Source: Scylla paramamosain (Eukaryota; Arthropoda; Malacostraca; Decapoda; Portunidae). Taken from it: a DNA stretch of 64,000 bases. Numbering within the stretch: position 1 is the stretch's first letter; the number at the start of each line of letters is the position of its first letter. The position numbers and the translations under genes are program-made. The notes under the pieces were generated by a model. The model had not been told where the DNA came from. It was given only the letters and a program-made list of their open reading frames with translations, and made no database searches. The stretch spans positions 441,001-505,000 of the forward strand of contig NW_026973704.1 of the NCBI RefSeq assembly GCF_035594125.1. The letters are read 5' to 3'. This document shows positions 52,230-64,000 of the stretch, in pieces.

Positions 52230-52515
52230 TTAATTACCTTTTGTGGGCCACCTCTCTATCATGTATAGCACGAGAACAAGCTGTGTTAAACCAAGGTTTA
52301 GAAGGTTTAGGACGAGAAAAAGAGTGAGGAATGTACGCCTCCATGCCAGACACTATCACCTCTGTTATGCGCTCAGCACACAAAGACGGGTCTCTGACAC
52401 GGAAGCAGTAGTCATTCCAAGGAAAATCAGCAAAATACCTCCTCAGGTCCCCCCAACTAGCAGAGGCAAAACGCTTAGGGGGATCCTGAGGAGGGATTGG
52501 AGTGATAGGACAAGA
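52230..52515 (-). mobile_element. Jockey-like LINE fragment (endonuclease-RT linker)
   Basis: Minus strand reads FASASWGDLRRYFADFPWND, YCFRVRDPSLCAERITEVIV, SGMEAYIPHSFSRPKPSKPW, FNTACSRAIHDREVAHKR without interruption. This is the segment that would lie between the endonuclease and RT of the Jockey family seen at 35.3 kb, i.e. part of what that copy has lost. Confidence 0.82.
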
Positions 52516-52995
52516 TATTACTGCATATCTTTTTTTTTTTTTTACTTTTTCTTTTTTGTAATTTTCAGGATTTGTTTTCCATACATAATTTTACTACCTT
52601 CTCCTTTTTTTCCTTTTTTTTTTTGTTTGTTTTATCCTCTTGATCAAGTTACGCTTTCCACACAAACATCGATAATATTATTACAGCACGTATTTTACTT
52701 TTTCTTTTATTTATTTATTTTTTTTTACACTAAGTTACGTTTTTCATTCTTTTTTACTTGTATTATCTTATTATTTTTTTCTTTTCTTTATTCTTTTTCA
52801 TGATCAATTTTTTTTCTATCAAAATGCATATTTTCTTCAATGTTTTTGTTTCCTTTCTTTCATCCTCCTGAGCAAGTTACGGTTTTTACAATTATGTACA
52901 TAATTGTATTATCAAATATACTTTTTCATTTTCTATCCTCTGTCACAAGTCACGCTTTTCACACAAACATCCCAGTCTTCTCCTGTACCTTGTTC
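52516..52995. repeat. Second block of the T-rich array
   Basis: CTCTTGATCAAGTTACGCTT and CACACAAACATCGAT followed by ATTATTACAGCACGTATTTT occur as at 49830-49890, so 49.7-50.1 and 52.5-52.9 kb are duplicates. Confidence 0.85.
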
Positions 52996-53002
52996 CTGTC
53001 AG

Positions 53003-53570
53003 TCATGTCGCCTGTACCTTCTTCATATCAGTTAGCACCACACCAGTAGCATCCTTCATCTGCTTCGCATGATTTACATCCTTTATTGGCTTGTTCCTAC
53101 TCCTTGGTATCCTGCATGTTCTCTTCTCTCCTCCTGGTGTTTGCAGCTTTTCCAGTAAATCACGACATGCCTCAGCCTTAGCCACCGCCACTGCTTTCCC
53201 TGCTAACTTCTTTGCTCTTCTGTATTCCAACTTATTCTGCCTCGTTCCGCTCTGCTCCCACTCTTTCTTGATTTCCTTTGTCCTTTTCAGTGCATTGTTG
53301 ACGTGTTCACTCCACCACCATTGTTGTCTAGTTGTGCGTGACTTTCCACACGTTTCTCCCAGTACTTCTCTATCCACTCCTCTCAAGATCCCCGCACTCT
53401 TCTTCCACCAGTCCTGGAACCGCTCTGTGTTTAGGTTCACTGTGTGTGGCACCTTGGTCTTGAACTCTTGCTTCTTGGCCAGCCTTCAGTGCAGCCCATC
53501 GGGTCCTCTTCTCATACCTTCTCATTACTTTCCTCAGTCTTCTTAGCCATGCATGCATCACTACCAACCG
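53003..53570 (-). mobile_element. RTE-like LINE fragment (endonuclease-RT linker)
   Basis: Minus strand: NTERFQDWWKKSAGILRGVD, REVLGETCGKSRTTRQQWWW, SEHVNNALKRTKEIKKEWEQ, YRRAKKLAGKAVAVAKAEAC, then DVNHAKQMKDATGVVLTDMK. The TWWW/WW motif followed by a Lys/Arg-rich helical linker is typical of RTE-clade elements between endonuclease and RT. A frameshift lies near 53440; RT and endonuclease proper are missing. Confidence 0.85.
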
Positions 53571-53589
53571 CTGCTGCCTTTATTGTCAT

Positions 53590-53772
53590 GTGCTCTACGG
53601 ATTTTTTTTTTTTATTATTTTCAATTTTATTTTTTTTTTCTACTTTTATATTTATTTCTTAGCATTTACTGTATCTACTTTTTTTTTTATTATTTTTCTA
53701 TTTTCTTATTTTTTTTCATTTTCTTTATACATATATTTTTTTTTATTTCTTTCGCTTTTTATTTTTTTTTAT
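53590..53772. repeat. A-rich tract (minus strand) after the double-retropepsin gene
   Basis: About 180 bp of T-rich plus-strand DNA begins right after the stop codon of the neighbouring minus-strand gene. On that strand it is A-rich and includes several AATAAA hexamers that could serve as polyadenylation signals, or it may be a decayed retroposition tail. Confidence 0.7.
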
Positions 53773-55533
53773 CTATTTTTCGGCATATTTTTCCAGGAGA
53801 TCAGCGCTCCCTCCGCAGCGGGACGAGTGGAAGGGAAGCCTGACCGTTACTGTACCGACCCTCAAGGTCAAAGAATAGTCAATGAAGTCCATTACAGCAC
53901 ATAAATTATAGAGCATCCCTCTTCCAAACAAGAAGTCATATGCCTGATCCACTTGAACGGTGTCCACGTCCATCATCAGTGCGCGTGTGCCCTGTCCAAA
54001 GTCCAGCGAGATTAGTTGCGGCGGCGGAGCACACCTGCCTGCCCTGTGCATCAACTTTTCCCGGCCGAACCTGGTCACAACAAATGATGCTGCGGCGCCA
54101 GTGTCCACCAGTACTGTGAGCGGCTCCTCGCTATCTAGTGTTCGTGCGACAAACGTGTATACTTTCCCTACGAACCCTGGCTCAGGTTTCCGCCGCAGAC
54201 GTTCAGGGTGGCGGAGAAACAGGCTGCCGCTGCCGTCGGGATGGAACTCTTGCACGATCTCGGCTTCCTCCAGGCGGTTCATGGACATGATTATCATTTC
54301 AGCGGAATAGTGACCCTCCATCTCCTTTGGAAACACCTGTAAGGGCGTGCTGACCTCCACGCCGCCCTTCAGGGTGATCACCACCTCGTCCAGCTTGATC
54401 ACCTCCAGCCGCAACGTTCCATAAGCCGTGTTAGAGATTACCGTCACCTTCTCCTCATCGCCCGTGACAAGGCCCATTTTTTCGGCCAGTGACACCATCA
54501 TTATAGTGACAGAAGCGCCGGTATCCAGGAGAACAGTACAAGGGTGGCCGCGCACTGCCCCGTCCACCAGTTGTCCTTCCTCAATATCAATACGACAGTA
54601 CTCGCTTACATTTCTTTTCGTCCCAGTGGCCAGCTCGGTGTCCACTACCACCCTCAACACGTTGAACCAGAATATCTCCCCCCAATCTTTGGCCTGGCTC
54701 TTGTCTTCCTCCGCATCCTGCGTCTTGCTCGTCTTGGGCTGGCTCTCGTGTTCCTTCTTGTCCTGCGTCTTGCTCGTCTTGGGCTGGCTCTCGTGTTCCT
54801 TCTTGTCCCGCGTCTTGCTCTTCTTGGGCTGGCTCTCGTCCTCTTCTGTACCCTGCATCTTGCTTTTCTTGGGCTGGCTCTCGTCCTCTTCTGTATCCCG
54901 CGTCTTCCTCTTCTTGGGCTGGCTCTCGTGTTCCTTCTTGTCCTGCGTCTTGCTCTTCTTGGGCTGGTTTACGTCCTCTTCTGTACCCTGCGTCTTGCTC
55001 TTCTTCGGTTGGCTCTCGTGGTCTTCAATATCCCGCGTCTTTCTCTTCTTGGCCTTTTTCTCGCCCTCCGTGGCCTCCGTCTTCCTATCTTTTCTATCCT
55101 TCCTCTTGTTCTGCTCTCCGTGTTCCTTATTCTCTTCACCGCCATCCACCTTCCTCTTTTTGTGGGTGTCATAGTCCTCCATGTCTCCCGCCTTCCTCTT
55201 CTTCTTGTTGTGTTGCTTAACCTGTTTGCCATCATTCAGCTTGGTGCTGCTCTTGCTGCTCTCACAGCCTTTCATATGGTCTCCCTTGTTGTTGGTGCGA
55301 TGCTTCATCTCTTTAACGCCTTCCATCTCCGTGTTGGCCCTGTGGCTGCCGCAGTCTTCCATGCTCTCTAACCTCCTTTTCTTGCTGGGTTGTTTGGCCT
55401 CTTCCTTCCTCTGCGTCTTCGCCTTCTCGCTTAACGTCTCTTGGTCGTTCATTGTTTGCTGCTTCCTCTTCTTGCTTTTGGATCGCGTTGTAAACAGTGG
55501 TGCGTGAAAACCTTCACAAGGAAAGCCAGGCAT
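53773..55533 (-). CDS. Intronless protein with lysine-rich repeats and two tandem retropepsin-like domains
   Basis: 586 codons from the first in-frame ATG (MPGFPCEGFHAPLF; the frame is open 35 codons further upstream but without ATG) to TAG at 53775-53773. Residues 1-165 are hydrophilic with KKRK-type basic clusters (possible nuclear signals). Residues about 167-280 are seven imperfect 16-17-residue repeats around QPKKSKTQDKKEHES. Then two protease-like domains: TVLLDTGASVTIMMVSLAEK (Asp at 337) and TVLVDTGAAASFVVTRFGRE (Asp at 477), 140 residues apart. The second ends in DFLFGRGMLYN and AVMDFIDYSLTL, like the hydrophobic-Gly strand and C-terminal sheet of retropepsins; the first has a weaker equivalent (AEMIIMSMNRLEEAEIV). 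No RT, RNase H or integrase is attached. Retropepsins normally dimerise, each contributing one DTG; two in one chain could form an intramolecular pair, as in pepsins. Function and substrate are unknown. It may be a domesticated transposon protease gene. Confidence 0.85.
   Translation of the reverse strand: MPGFPCEGFHAPLFTTRSKSKKRKQQTMNDQETLSEKAKTQRKEEAKQPSKKRRLESMEDCGSHRANTEMEGVKEMKHRTNNKGDHMKGCESSKSSTKLNDGKQVKQHNKKKRKAGDMEDYDTHKKRKVDGGEENKEHGEQNKRKDRKDRKTEATEGEKKAKKRKTRDIEDHESQPKKSKTQGTEEDVNQPKKSKTQDKKEHESQPKKRKTRDTEEDESQPKKSKMQGTEEDESQPKKSKTRDKKEHESQPKTSKTQDKKEHESQPKTSKTQDAEEDKSQAKDWGEIFWFNVLRVVVDTELATGTKRNVSEYCRIDIEEGQLVDGAVRGHPCTVLLDTGASVTIMMVSLAEKMGLVTGDEEKVTVISNTAYGTLRLEVIKLDEVVITLKGGVEVSTPLQVFPKEMEGHYSAEMIIMSMNRLEEAEIVQEFHPDGSGSLFLRHPERLRRKPEPGFVGKVYTFVARTLDSEEPLTVLVDTGAAASFVVTRFGREKLMHRAGRCAPPPQLISLDFGQGTRALMMDVDTVQVDQAYDFLFGRGMLYNLCAVMDFIDYSLTLRVGTVTVRLPFHSSRCGGSADLLEKYAEK
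54700..55040 (-). repeat. Coding minisatellite (48-51 bp units) in the double-retropepsin gene
   Basis: Seven units around CTTGGGCTGGCTCTCGT (plus strand), all multiples of three in length so the frame is kept; encodes the KSKTQDKKEHESQPKK-like repeats. Confidence 0.9.
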
Positions 55534-55634
55534 GGCACTGTCTTGTCTAGAACCTCTGATTCCATCACCTGTGGTCCCTTTCTTGGCGTGCTCAGCAGCT
55601 TGGAGCTGAGCCCTGGCGGAACGCACCACGCGCA

Positions 55635-55673
55635 CCAATCAGAGGCCTCGATTTGAACCTAACAGCCAATCAG
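55635..55673 (-). promoter_or_regulatory. Two inverted CCAAT boxes upstream of the double-retropepsin gene
   Basis: CCAATCAG at 55635-55642 and 55666-55673 on plus reads CTGATTGG on the gene's strand, 100-140 bp before the ATG and 31 bp apart. Paired inverted CCAAT (Y) boxes are typical NF-Y sites of TATA-less promoters. No TATA box is obvious. Confidence 0.5.
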
Positions 55674-55705
55674 ATGCAAGAACGATACAACTGTGGTAAT
55701 AGTAT

Positions 55706-57477
<1,772 letters not shown>

Positions 57478-57479
57478 TT

Positions 57480-57615
<136 letters not shown>

Positions 57616-57746
57616 AACAGGTGCGAAGGAAGGGAGACAGACTGTTAATCTGATAATTGGCGGACGAACTGGCAACGTCGCACTCATGGGAATTCCAGAA
57701 TCTGCCACATCTTGAACGAACTTCATCCTCTGAACAGATTATAATA

Positions 57747-57750
<4 letters not shown>

Positions 57751-57798
<48 letters not shown>

Positions 57799-57837
57799 AA
57801 AACTGTCTCCTAGTAAATGCTAATAGTGAATACCGTG

Positions 57838-57934
<97 letters not shown>
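57751..57934. repeat. (GT)n and (AT)n microsatellites
   Basis: GT 57751-57797 and AT 57842-57934, separated by 44 bp of unique sequence. Confidence 0.97.
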
Positions 57935-57936
<2 letters not shown>

Positions 57937-57939
57937 ATA

Positions 57940-59205
57940 ATATTAAGAGGAGAAATGTACTGTTATTAAAAGGCTATTATATCATAAGAAGACATTTTTT
58001 ACAGTGAAAAAAAAACTCAACAAGTATTATCATAATTTTCATTATATGTATGGCAAATTTGCTTCCACTACATCTAAAAAAAAAAAATAGAAAAAGATTA
58101 ACAGCAAAAAAGAGGAAATGCATGAATGAATGAGTGAATGAGCCAAGGACGTGACCATGTAAAGGGTGTATTCTCAGGTCATTATGGGCGGTGGCGGGGC
58201 GGGGGGGGTGATGGTCAAGGGGGGGAGTGGAGGCGGGGAGTCAGGTAAACATGGGCTTTCCCCATCTAATGACCCGAGAACTCCGCCACAGTGCCACAAT
58301 TTGCCCATGAGTACATTCATTAACCCATCACCATGGAATTCATCTCCTGCACTACCACCACCACCACCACCACCACCACCACTGCACTTGTTTCAAAGCC
58401 CATCCTCAGTGTACATATTTGCCTGTCTCTGTGTGTGTGTGTGTGTGTGTGTGTGTCATTAGGGGATGTTTAATTGTGATTTAACTAATTTTAATATTTT
58501 TTCTTGTTGTGTGTATTGATGCGTGTGTAATTAAGTTTTGGATTAGTTTTACTTGAGATTTATCTTTTTGGAATAGTTTTTATTTACAACTTTTTTTATA
58601 TTAGGTTAGTTTGAATAAGTTTTAAGTTAATGTTTTTGAATGTTATTCCCTTTTATTTTGTTTAGTACGCATGGAAATTGTTGCTGTTTGAAGATTGTTG
58701 TTTTTGATATAATTTTTTTTTTTCAGTTTTATCAGGTTGAAAAGTAGTGTTTTATTGATTTTTTACGTAAATAATTTAGTTCTTTTTTTTTTCTTTCGGT
58801 TAACTGGTAACAGTGATGCATTATTTATTGAAATATGAAGTTTTATGGGCATATATGAAAAATTATTTGTCATTATTTTATGGACCAATCGCATGTAATT
58901 AAGTGTAAATTTGTAAGGGATGTTGATGGTCAATAAACAATAATAATAATAAATGTGTTGCTGTCCGCTTTTTGTTTACGAACAAAAACCGGACTGCTGC
59001 TAATACCTTGTTTCCCAGCCTGGGGGAAACTGTAGGATTCCAGGAGGGAAATCAATTGAGGGAAATAAAAATGACCAGCTATTGGCAGACAGAGAAAGAA
59101 AAAAAAAACTGCTTCAGTTGACTTTTGTTGCCTTAGTAGTGACTTTGTACGATAATTTTGGTCAACATTCCATGACTGTGTTGTGAGAGTGTTTGCATTT
59201 CCTTG
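57940..59205. other. No gene; AT-rich with short simple repeats
   Basis: Includes a G run near 58200, (CAC)n at 58352-58382 and (GT)n at 58431-58456. Nothing protein-like. Confidence 0.55.
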
Positions 59206-59441
59206 TCACTGTATGAAGGAGGAAATCCGCGCAGGTGAAGTGGCTGAAGGGGGAAAACACGGAGAAAAGGTTGGGATCCACTGGTGTACAGGGTCTGTCT
59301 CATCCCTCGGTGTGGCTAACCATTCACTGTATGAAGGAGGAAATCCGCGCAGGTGAAGTGGCTCAAGAGGGAAAACACGGAGAAAAGGTTGGGATCCACT
59401 GGTGTACAGGGTCTGTCTCATCCCTCGGTGTGGCTAACCAT
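59206..59441. repeat. 118-bp tandem duplication
   Basis: Two copies, from GTATGAAGGAGGAAATCCGC through CTAACCATTCA, differing at two or three bases (GGCTGAAGGGGG versus GGCTCAAGAGGG). Each contains AAAAGGTTGGGATCCACTG, which resembles the hAT-type terminal repeat found at 5640-5659. Confidence 0.93.
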
Positions 59442-61058
59442 TCACCAAGTCTTCAGCAGCAGACAGACATGTTTACCAACACGCCTTTGGGTGCGTACAA
59501 GAGGACAGCAAGAGGACACAACAGGCTGTTATCAACGCGGCTGGACACATGAACAACGAGCGGACAGCTTAGTCACAGCCAGCAGCGAGGGCACAGCTAG
59601 TTACATCCAGCACAACACCTGGAACAAATGCACACTGTACCAATTAAGCTTCCCTGTTCAGTACTCACCGAGCTGCTCAATGCCTCGTCACTTACACCCA
59701 CTGCTAGCTTGGTCTTCAGTATACATCGCTATCCAGCGGCACAAATAAGCAATCGGACATCTCTCCCAGTCCTTAAAAACTAACTGGCAACTCTGAGACA
59801 GCTACCCGTTCTCCGTCATCTATGTATATATATATCTTTTTTCTCTAACCAGTAATGACTGATATATTTTTTTGCTGAATGTGAATATATATATATATAT
59901 ATTTTTTTTTGTGATGAAAATATTACATATGAACTGTATATAAAGACCATGTTAGTGAACCACGCGAATGGTTTTACGGATTAGGCTACATTTGCTATAA
60001 GATATCAGTCCATTGCCAGTACATAATTTTGTTTATAATAATTATTATGGCTTTTGTGCACCTATTTTTTTTCTTTTCTTTTCCTGATCAGTTTTATTTT
60101 GACTTTACCTTCATATTGTATTGACAAGCCAAGAAAATTTTCAAAATGTCGACATGATCAGCCGCTAGTCATCTCGTTTCCTTTTTTTTTTTTCCTTTTT
60201 CTTCTTATGCGTCTTACAGCTATATTCTTATTATTATTATGCAAAAAAAAAAAAAAAAAAAAAAACACAATTTCATGATATATAAATGTGAAAAGACGAA
60301 TGATTATAAATGACATTTGCTATTATCGTACACCGAACGCGGGACAAGGCGGGTGTGCGCAGCAGCTTGCCAAACGTGTTCCTGTGTTTTGTTGCTCGAA
60401 GTGTTGACGTGCCGTGACCCTGACGAAGGGAAGAGTGTGCCAGTGTTGAGGGACAGACGAGGCGTCGTGCACTGGTGAGTAGCGCCTGTTCTGGTGTGCG
60501 GGGAGAGGCAGACTCCGGAGTGTGAGAGCCACGGTCGCCTGCTGCAGCATCACGCTGACACACCAAACTAGACATTGTAATGATAAGTAGTGTCACATTT
60601 CATGATGACACAGATTATGACCTTTGCAATCGTACACCCTGCTGCAGCTAGCCTAACTCGTCCCTCACCACTCTGCCCCTGGCCCTGCCCGACACACCAC
60701 CCCTGTCATGTCACAAGGAACTTCATTTCTCCCTTTTATTTAATTAGACACTTTGTGTAAAGCAGTTTAAGGTTTGTTCCTTAAAAAGTGGCTGGCCCAA
60801 GTGAAAGTTGAAGTTTCGTGTTTTATCGATAGTTACTGTGGAAAATAATGAGATGGGTCACTCCTCGCATGCAAGCATACCAGCTAGTTGTGTAAGCAAT
60901 CAAGTCAAGTATTTAACAAGCATGGAGACACTGTGTCACACCTCTCCCCTTGTGTTACAAAATTAACAGTAAAGAAAAAAAAATAATAAAAGTCACGAGT
61001 GGAAGGCAAGTGTCTCACCATGGCCACGGAAAGGTGACCTCACATCTGCACAATAGTG

Positions 61059-61059
<1 letters not shown>
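59442..61059. other. No gene recognised
   Basis: A GC-richer patch at 60330-60720 contains frames on minus without known domains. A poly-A run lies at 60242-60265. A minus-strand donor-like site GAGCAGCTCGGTGAGTAC lies at about 59662-59679. Confidence 0.5.

Positions 61060-61146
<87 letters not shown>
61060..61146. repeat. (CT)n microsatellite
   Basis: About 85 bp of CT. Confidence 0.97.
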
Positions 61147-61149
<3 letters not shown>

Positions 61150-61310
61150 ACACATGCACATCAAAAATGTCATTCATTGAAATGTCACCATTGCATTTTT
61201 TTAGCCCTATTTCAAGCTGCTGCTTATTTTGTCTTTCGTTAAACTTTCATGATAACTTGCTGGCAAATGAAAACTTTGTGTTCTTTCAAGAATTACAAGA
61301 AGAAAAGAAG

Positions 61311-61313
<3 letters not shown>

Positions 61314-61372
<59 letters not shown>
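61314..61372. repeat. (GA)n microsatellite
   Basis: About 58 bp of GA. The stretch 61373-62012 that follows holds no recognised gene. Confidence 0.97.
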
Positions 61373-61374
<2 letters not shown>

Positions 61375-62010
61375 GGTATGAGTGAAGAGTGGTGTTTGGC
61401 GTACACCTGATGCGAGACGGAAAGTGAAGAGATGAAGGGCGGTGAAGGATACGAGAGGGGAAGTAGAAGGTCGTGTGTGGTGGAACAGGATATACGTTGC
61501 CTTAATAATAAATGGAATGTATTTGATTTTTCCTTCCCTGCGTAATTCTCCTCAGAAAAATATGTATTCAGGAAATATTTGCCAGTTGAAATTCGAGTGA
61601 GAAGTTTAGTGATCGCTCTCGGACAGAAACTGTACCTTTGTTTTGTAATGAAATGGTACAACTTGTGTGAGGCCATCATGGAAAATATGTAGCTTTGTGT
61701 TCAGTCTTTCCATTTAAGAATATCCGCGCCATGTCAATATTGCCTATTATTAAATACTAACATCATCTTAGAGTTAATGAAACATTGTAAAAAACAGACA
61801 GATGAATGTAGATTTCAACTTAAAAAATGAAGTCAATGGTTTTTCAAGACTGTTTATATGATTCTAGCGATAGTTTAGCAAGGATATCATCACCAGAAGA
61901 GTATATGCCCTTGAGAGCTTGGCAATTGATCCCTGTGGCACTCCTGATGATTGGCAAAAGCTTATGACATTCGCTGTAGGAGTGTTTGGGTACTGTCACA
62001 TGATGAAGGA

Positions 62011-62012
<2 letters not shown>

Positions 62013-62080
<68 letters not shown>
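62013..62080. repeat. (CT)n microsatellite
   Basis: Pure CT, about 68 bp. TGATGATTGGCAA occurs both 60 bp before it and directly after it. Unrecognised sequence continues to 62756. Confidence 0.97.
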
Positions 62081-62083
<3 letters not shown>

Positions 62084-62753
62084 GATTGGCAAGTGTATAA
62101 CAACAGCATCGCCTGCCACAAGACACTCGCTGTAGGATTTGCCAGACTCGTGTGTGTGTTAGTTGTGTTCGGTGTGGTGTTTGTTGATGGAGGGCAGTGA
62201 GGCTGTGGTGCCTTAGCGAAACAGTTCCTTGCCTTTCCAGTGTTAGGTAAACACGCTTCTCTTTGCTAACATACAACACATCCTCCAGCAATGTAGATAT
62301 TCCACCTTCAGTCTCTAGTCTTTACCGCCTCATAGAGTCTACCAAGGTACGCTGAGCCTCATCCTTTGCAGTAGACTGAATCATTCACTTATTGACGTAA
62401 CTCCTTGTCTAGAGTTGAAGTGATAAAGTGTGTCTTCCCGCTGTCTTCCCTCAGAACGCTATGCAGTGACACCAAGAGCAGGTTGTCTCGCAGCGTCTGT
62501 TCTGCTTTGATGGTTCACCAATCTCCATCACATTGCTGCTGCTCGGTGTATCTTCACCATCCTCACAGCGGGCGCTCCTAACCTGCTAACTGTGTCTCCC
62601 ACTCCAGCGGCTTCCTGTCCATCATGCCAGGTGTCTCATTCACTCACACCTGACGCACGGAATCGGGGAAGCGTAGACACGCAGCTCAACACTCCACGCT
62701 CTGTCCAGTATCACTTGGTTCCATTTACCTCGTACATTTCTCGTCCTCTTTTC

Positions 62754-63000
<247 letters not shown>

Positions 63001-63212
63001 CCTCTTCATTTTACAAGGTAATTAGTGTTAGAGAGAGAGAGAGAGAGAGAGAAGACTGGGTAAGATGACAAAAAAGGATAAGGCAAATGATGAAGAGAGT
63101 GGGTCATTAGTAAGACGCGGGATAAGTAAACGGTATTTATGGAGATTAATGCAATGGTAGAGGGGCTCCAAGTGAAACTGTCAGTGTAGAGGGAGGGAGA
63201 AGGTGTGTTGTA

Positions 63213-63217
<5 letters not shown>

Positions 63218-63260
<43 letters not shown>
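63218..63260. repeat. (GT)n microsatellite
   Basis: About 42 bp of GT. Confidence 0.96.
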
Positions 63261-63263
<3 letters not shown>

Positions 63264-63443
63264 TTCGTATGAGCTTGTATTTCAGACTAAAGTTTTTTCT
63301 TCTTATTATTTTTGTTTATTTTTGTATCTATAACAAAAATGTATGTAAATTATTCATAGATTTCCATAATATTTAGGTAGAAATTTTTTTCATTTTTTTC
63401 TCTTCGTTGTGATATTTTAGATGAAGTGATAAGTTAGGTGTGA

Positions 63444-64000
63444 GTGCTGCTAACAAAGCTCAACAAACTGGGGACCTTCAGAATTTCCCTCGAGAAGCAC
63501 CTACGTCAGGATCGAAGCTTACCTGGCGTCACTCACACGTACCTTGCACATGACACACCTGGTATATCAGTGGCTGCAGAGCGGCGTGAGGAAACCAAGG
63601 TGCACTACAAACTAAAAAGATGTGGTGACCTCACTCATATCATTCCTGCAAAAACTTTCATGCAGTTTTTTTCCTGTTTTCTCAGGAACGGCTGGTGGGA
63701 GTGTTGGATGGGGGGGGTGGGAACTCCACTTCATCCCAAGGAAGCCGACAAAAAATGTCTCCCCTTCTTTCCTTTCCTCTCCCCCTGTCCTTTGCTTGTC
63801 AATCAAGAGTGTTGTGGTGAGGCAGCCAGCGTGCCGGGGCTGGGTGAGGAGGCTGTGTCTTCGAGGCGGCAGCAGGCAAGGGCTTGGCGCGGGGCGGGGA
63901 GCCGTGATGGCATTGTCACCGCCATTAATATGGACGGGCTACGGGCTGTCCTGTTAACCAAAATAACAAGGTACTCACCGAGCTGCTCCTCTCCTCCCAG
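63444..64000 (+). CDS. Unrecognised open frame running off the window
   Basis: After TGA at 63441-63443 the frame stays open for 185 codons to the window end. The first part looks protein-like (LNKLGTFRISLEKHLRQD, GVTHTYLAHDTPGISVAAER, EETKVHYKLKRCGDLTHIIP); the remainder is Gly/Pro/Cys-rich and less convincing. There is no ATG near the start, so it would be an exon or a transposon fragment. No family recognised. Near the end, the minus strand carries a donor-like GAGCAGCTCGGTGAGTAC, which argues that at least the last 30 bp belong to a minus-strand gene. Confidence 0.3.
   Translation, partial: MLLTKLNKLGTFRISLEKHLRQDRSLPGVTHTYLAHDTPGISVAAERREETKVHYKLKRCGDLTHIIPAKTFMQFFSCFLRNGWWECWMGGVGTPLHPKEADKKCLPFFPFLSPCPLLVNQECCGEAASVPGLGEEAVSSRRQQARAWRGAGSRDGIVTAINMDGLRAVLLTKITRYSPSCSSPP

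Noticed and set aside
54544..55371. 275-codon Leu-rich plus-strand frame (LALVFLLVLRLA repeats)
   Set aside because: Antisense shadow of the Lys/Glu/Ser-rich repeat region of the minus-strand double-retropepsin gene.

Overview
The window looks like arthropod nuclear DNA, most probably from a decapod crustacean. I infer this from the very high density of long (CT)n, (GT)n and (AT)n microsatellites, the intron-rich SLC7 amino-acid transporter gene, a cadherin exon with arthropod-type linker, and the mix of CR1-like, Jockey-like and RTE-like LINEs, BEL/Pao, CsRn1-type Ty3/gypsy, hAT and FLYWCH/MULE remnants. No bacterial-style operons are present. Species is not determinable by eye.

Layout. 0.2-4.8 kb (+): the last six exons of an L-type amino acid transporter (SLC7 family) with good GT-AG junctions, but with a frameshift in the first visible exon and an in-frame stop in the fifth. 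5.2-10.2 kb: hAT-like MITE, a Jockey-like LINE 3' end and a CR1-like LINE on the minus strand, and a minisatellite. 11.4-20.3 kb: a large 24/28-bp minisatellite split by a young Ty3/gypsy retrotransposon (13298-19415, minus strand) of CsRn1 type, with an extra internally deleted LTR at its 5' end. 20.4-23.3 kb: two more minisatellites abutting an intact tRNA-His(GUG) gene, then three joined CR1-like LINE pieces. 26.35 kb (+): a cadherin-repeat exon. 31.4-38.8 kb: a three-level nest, in which a BEL/Pao pol (-) is split by a CR1-like LINE (+), itself split by an RT-less Jockey-like copy (+) with target-site duplication. 41-46.6 kb: diverged repeat units on the minus strand, each ending in the same exon/donor motif, plus a tRNA-derived SINE. 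48.1 kb (+): a FLYWCH zinc-finger fragment. 48.5-53 kb: degenerate T-rich tandem array, a second SINE and a long inverted repeat next to 320 bp of (AT)n. 53.0-55.7 kb (-): an RTE fragment and then the most interesting gene in the window, an intronless frame of 586 codons encoding a lysine-rich tandem-repeat region followed by two consecutive retropepsin-like aspartyl protease domains, each with its own DTGA motif, with two inverted CCAAT boxes upstream. 55.8-64 kb: mostly microsatellites and unrecognised sequence, with one open frame running off the end.

The host genes (SLC7, cadherin, tRNA-His, the double-retropepsin gene) are unrelated to each other. Most other recognisable protein-coding sequence is transposon-derived and disabled, except the gypsy pol, which is intact.
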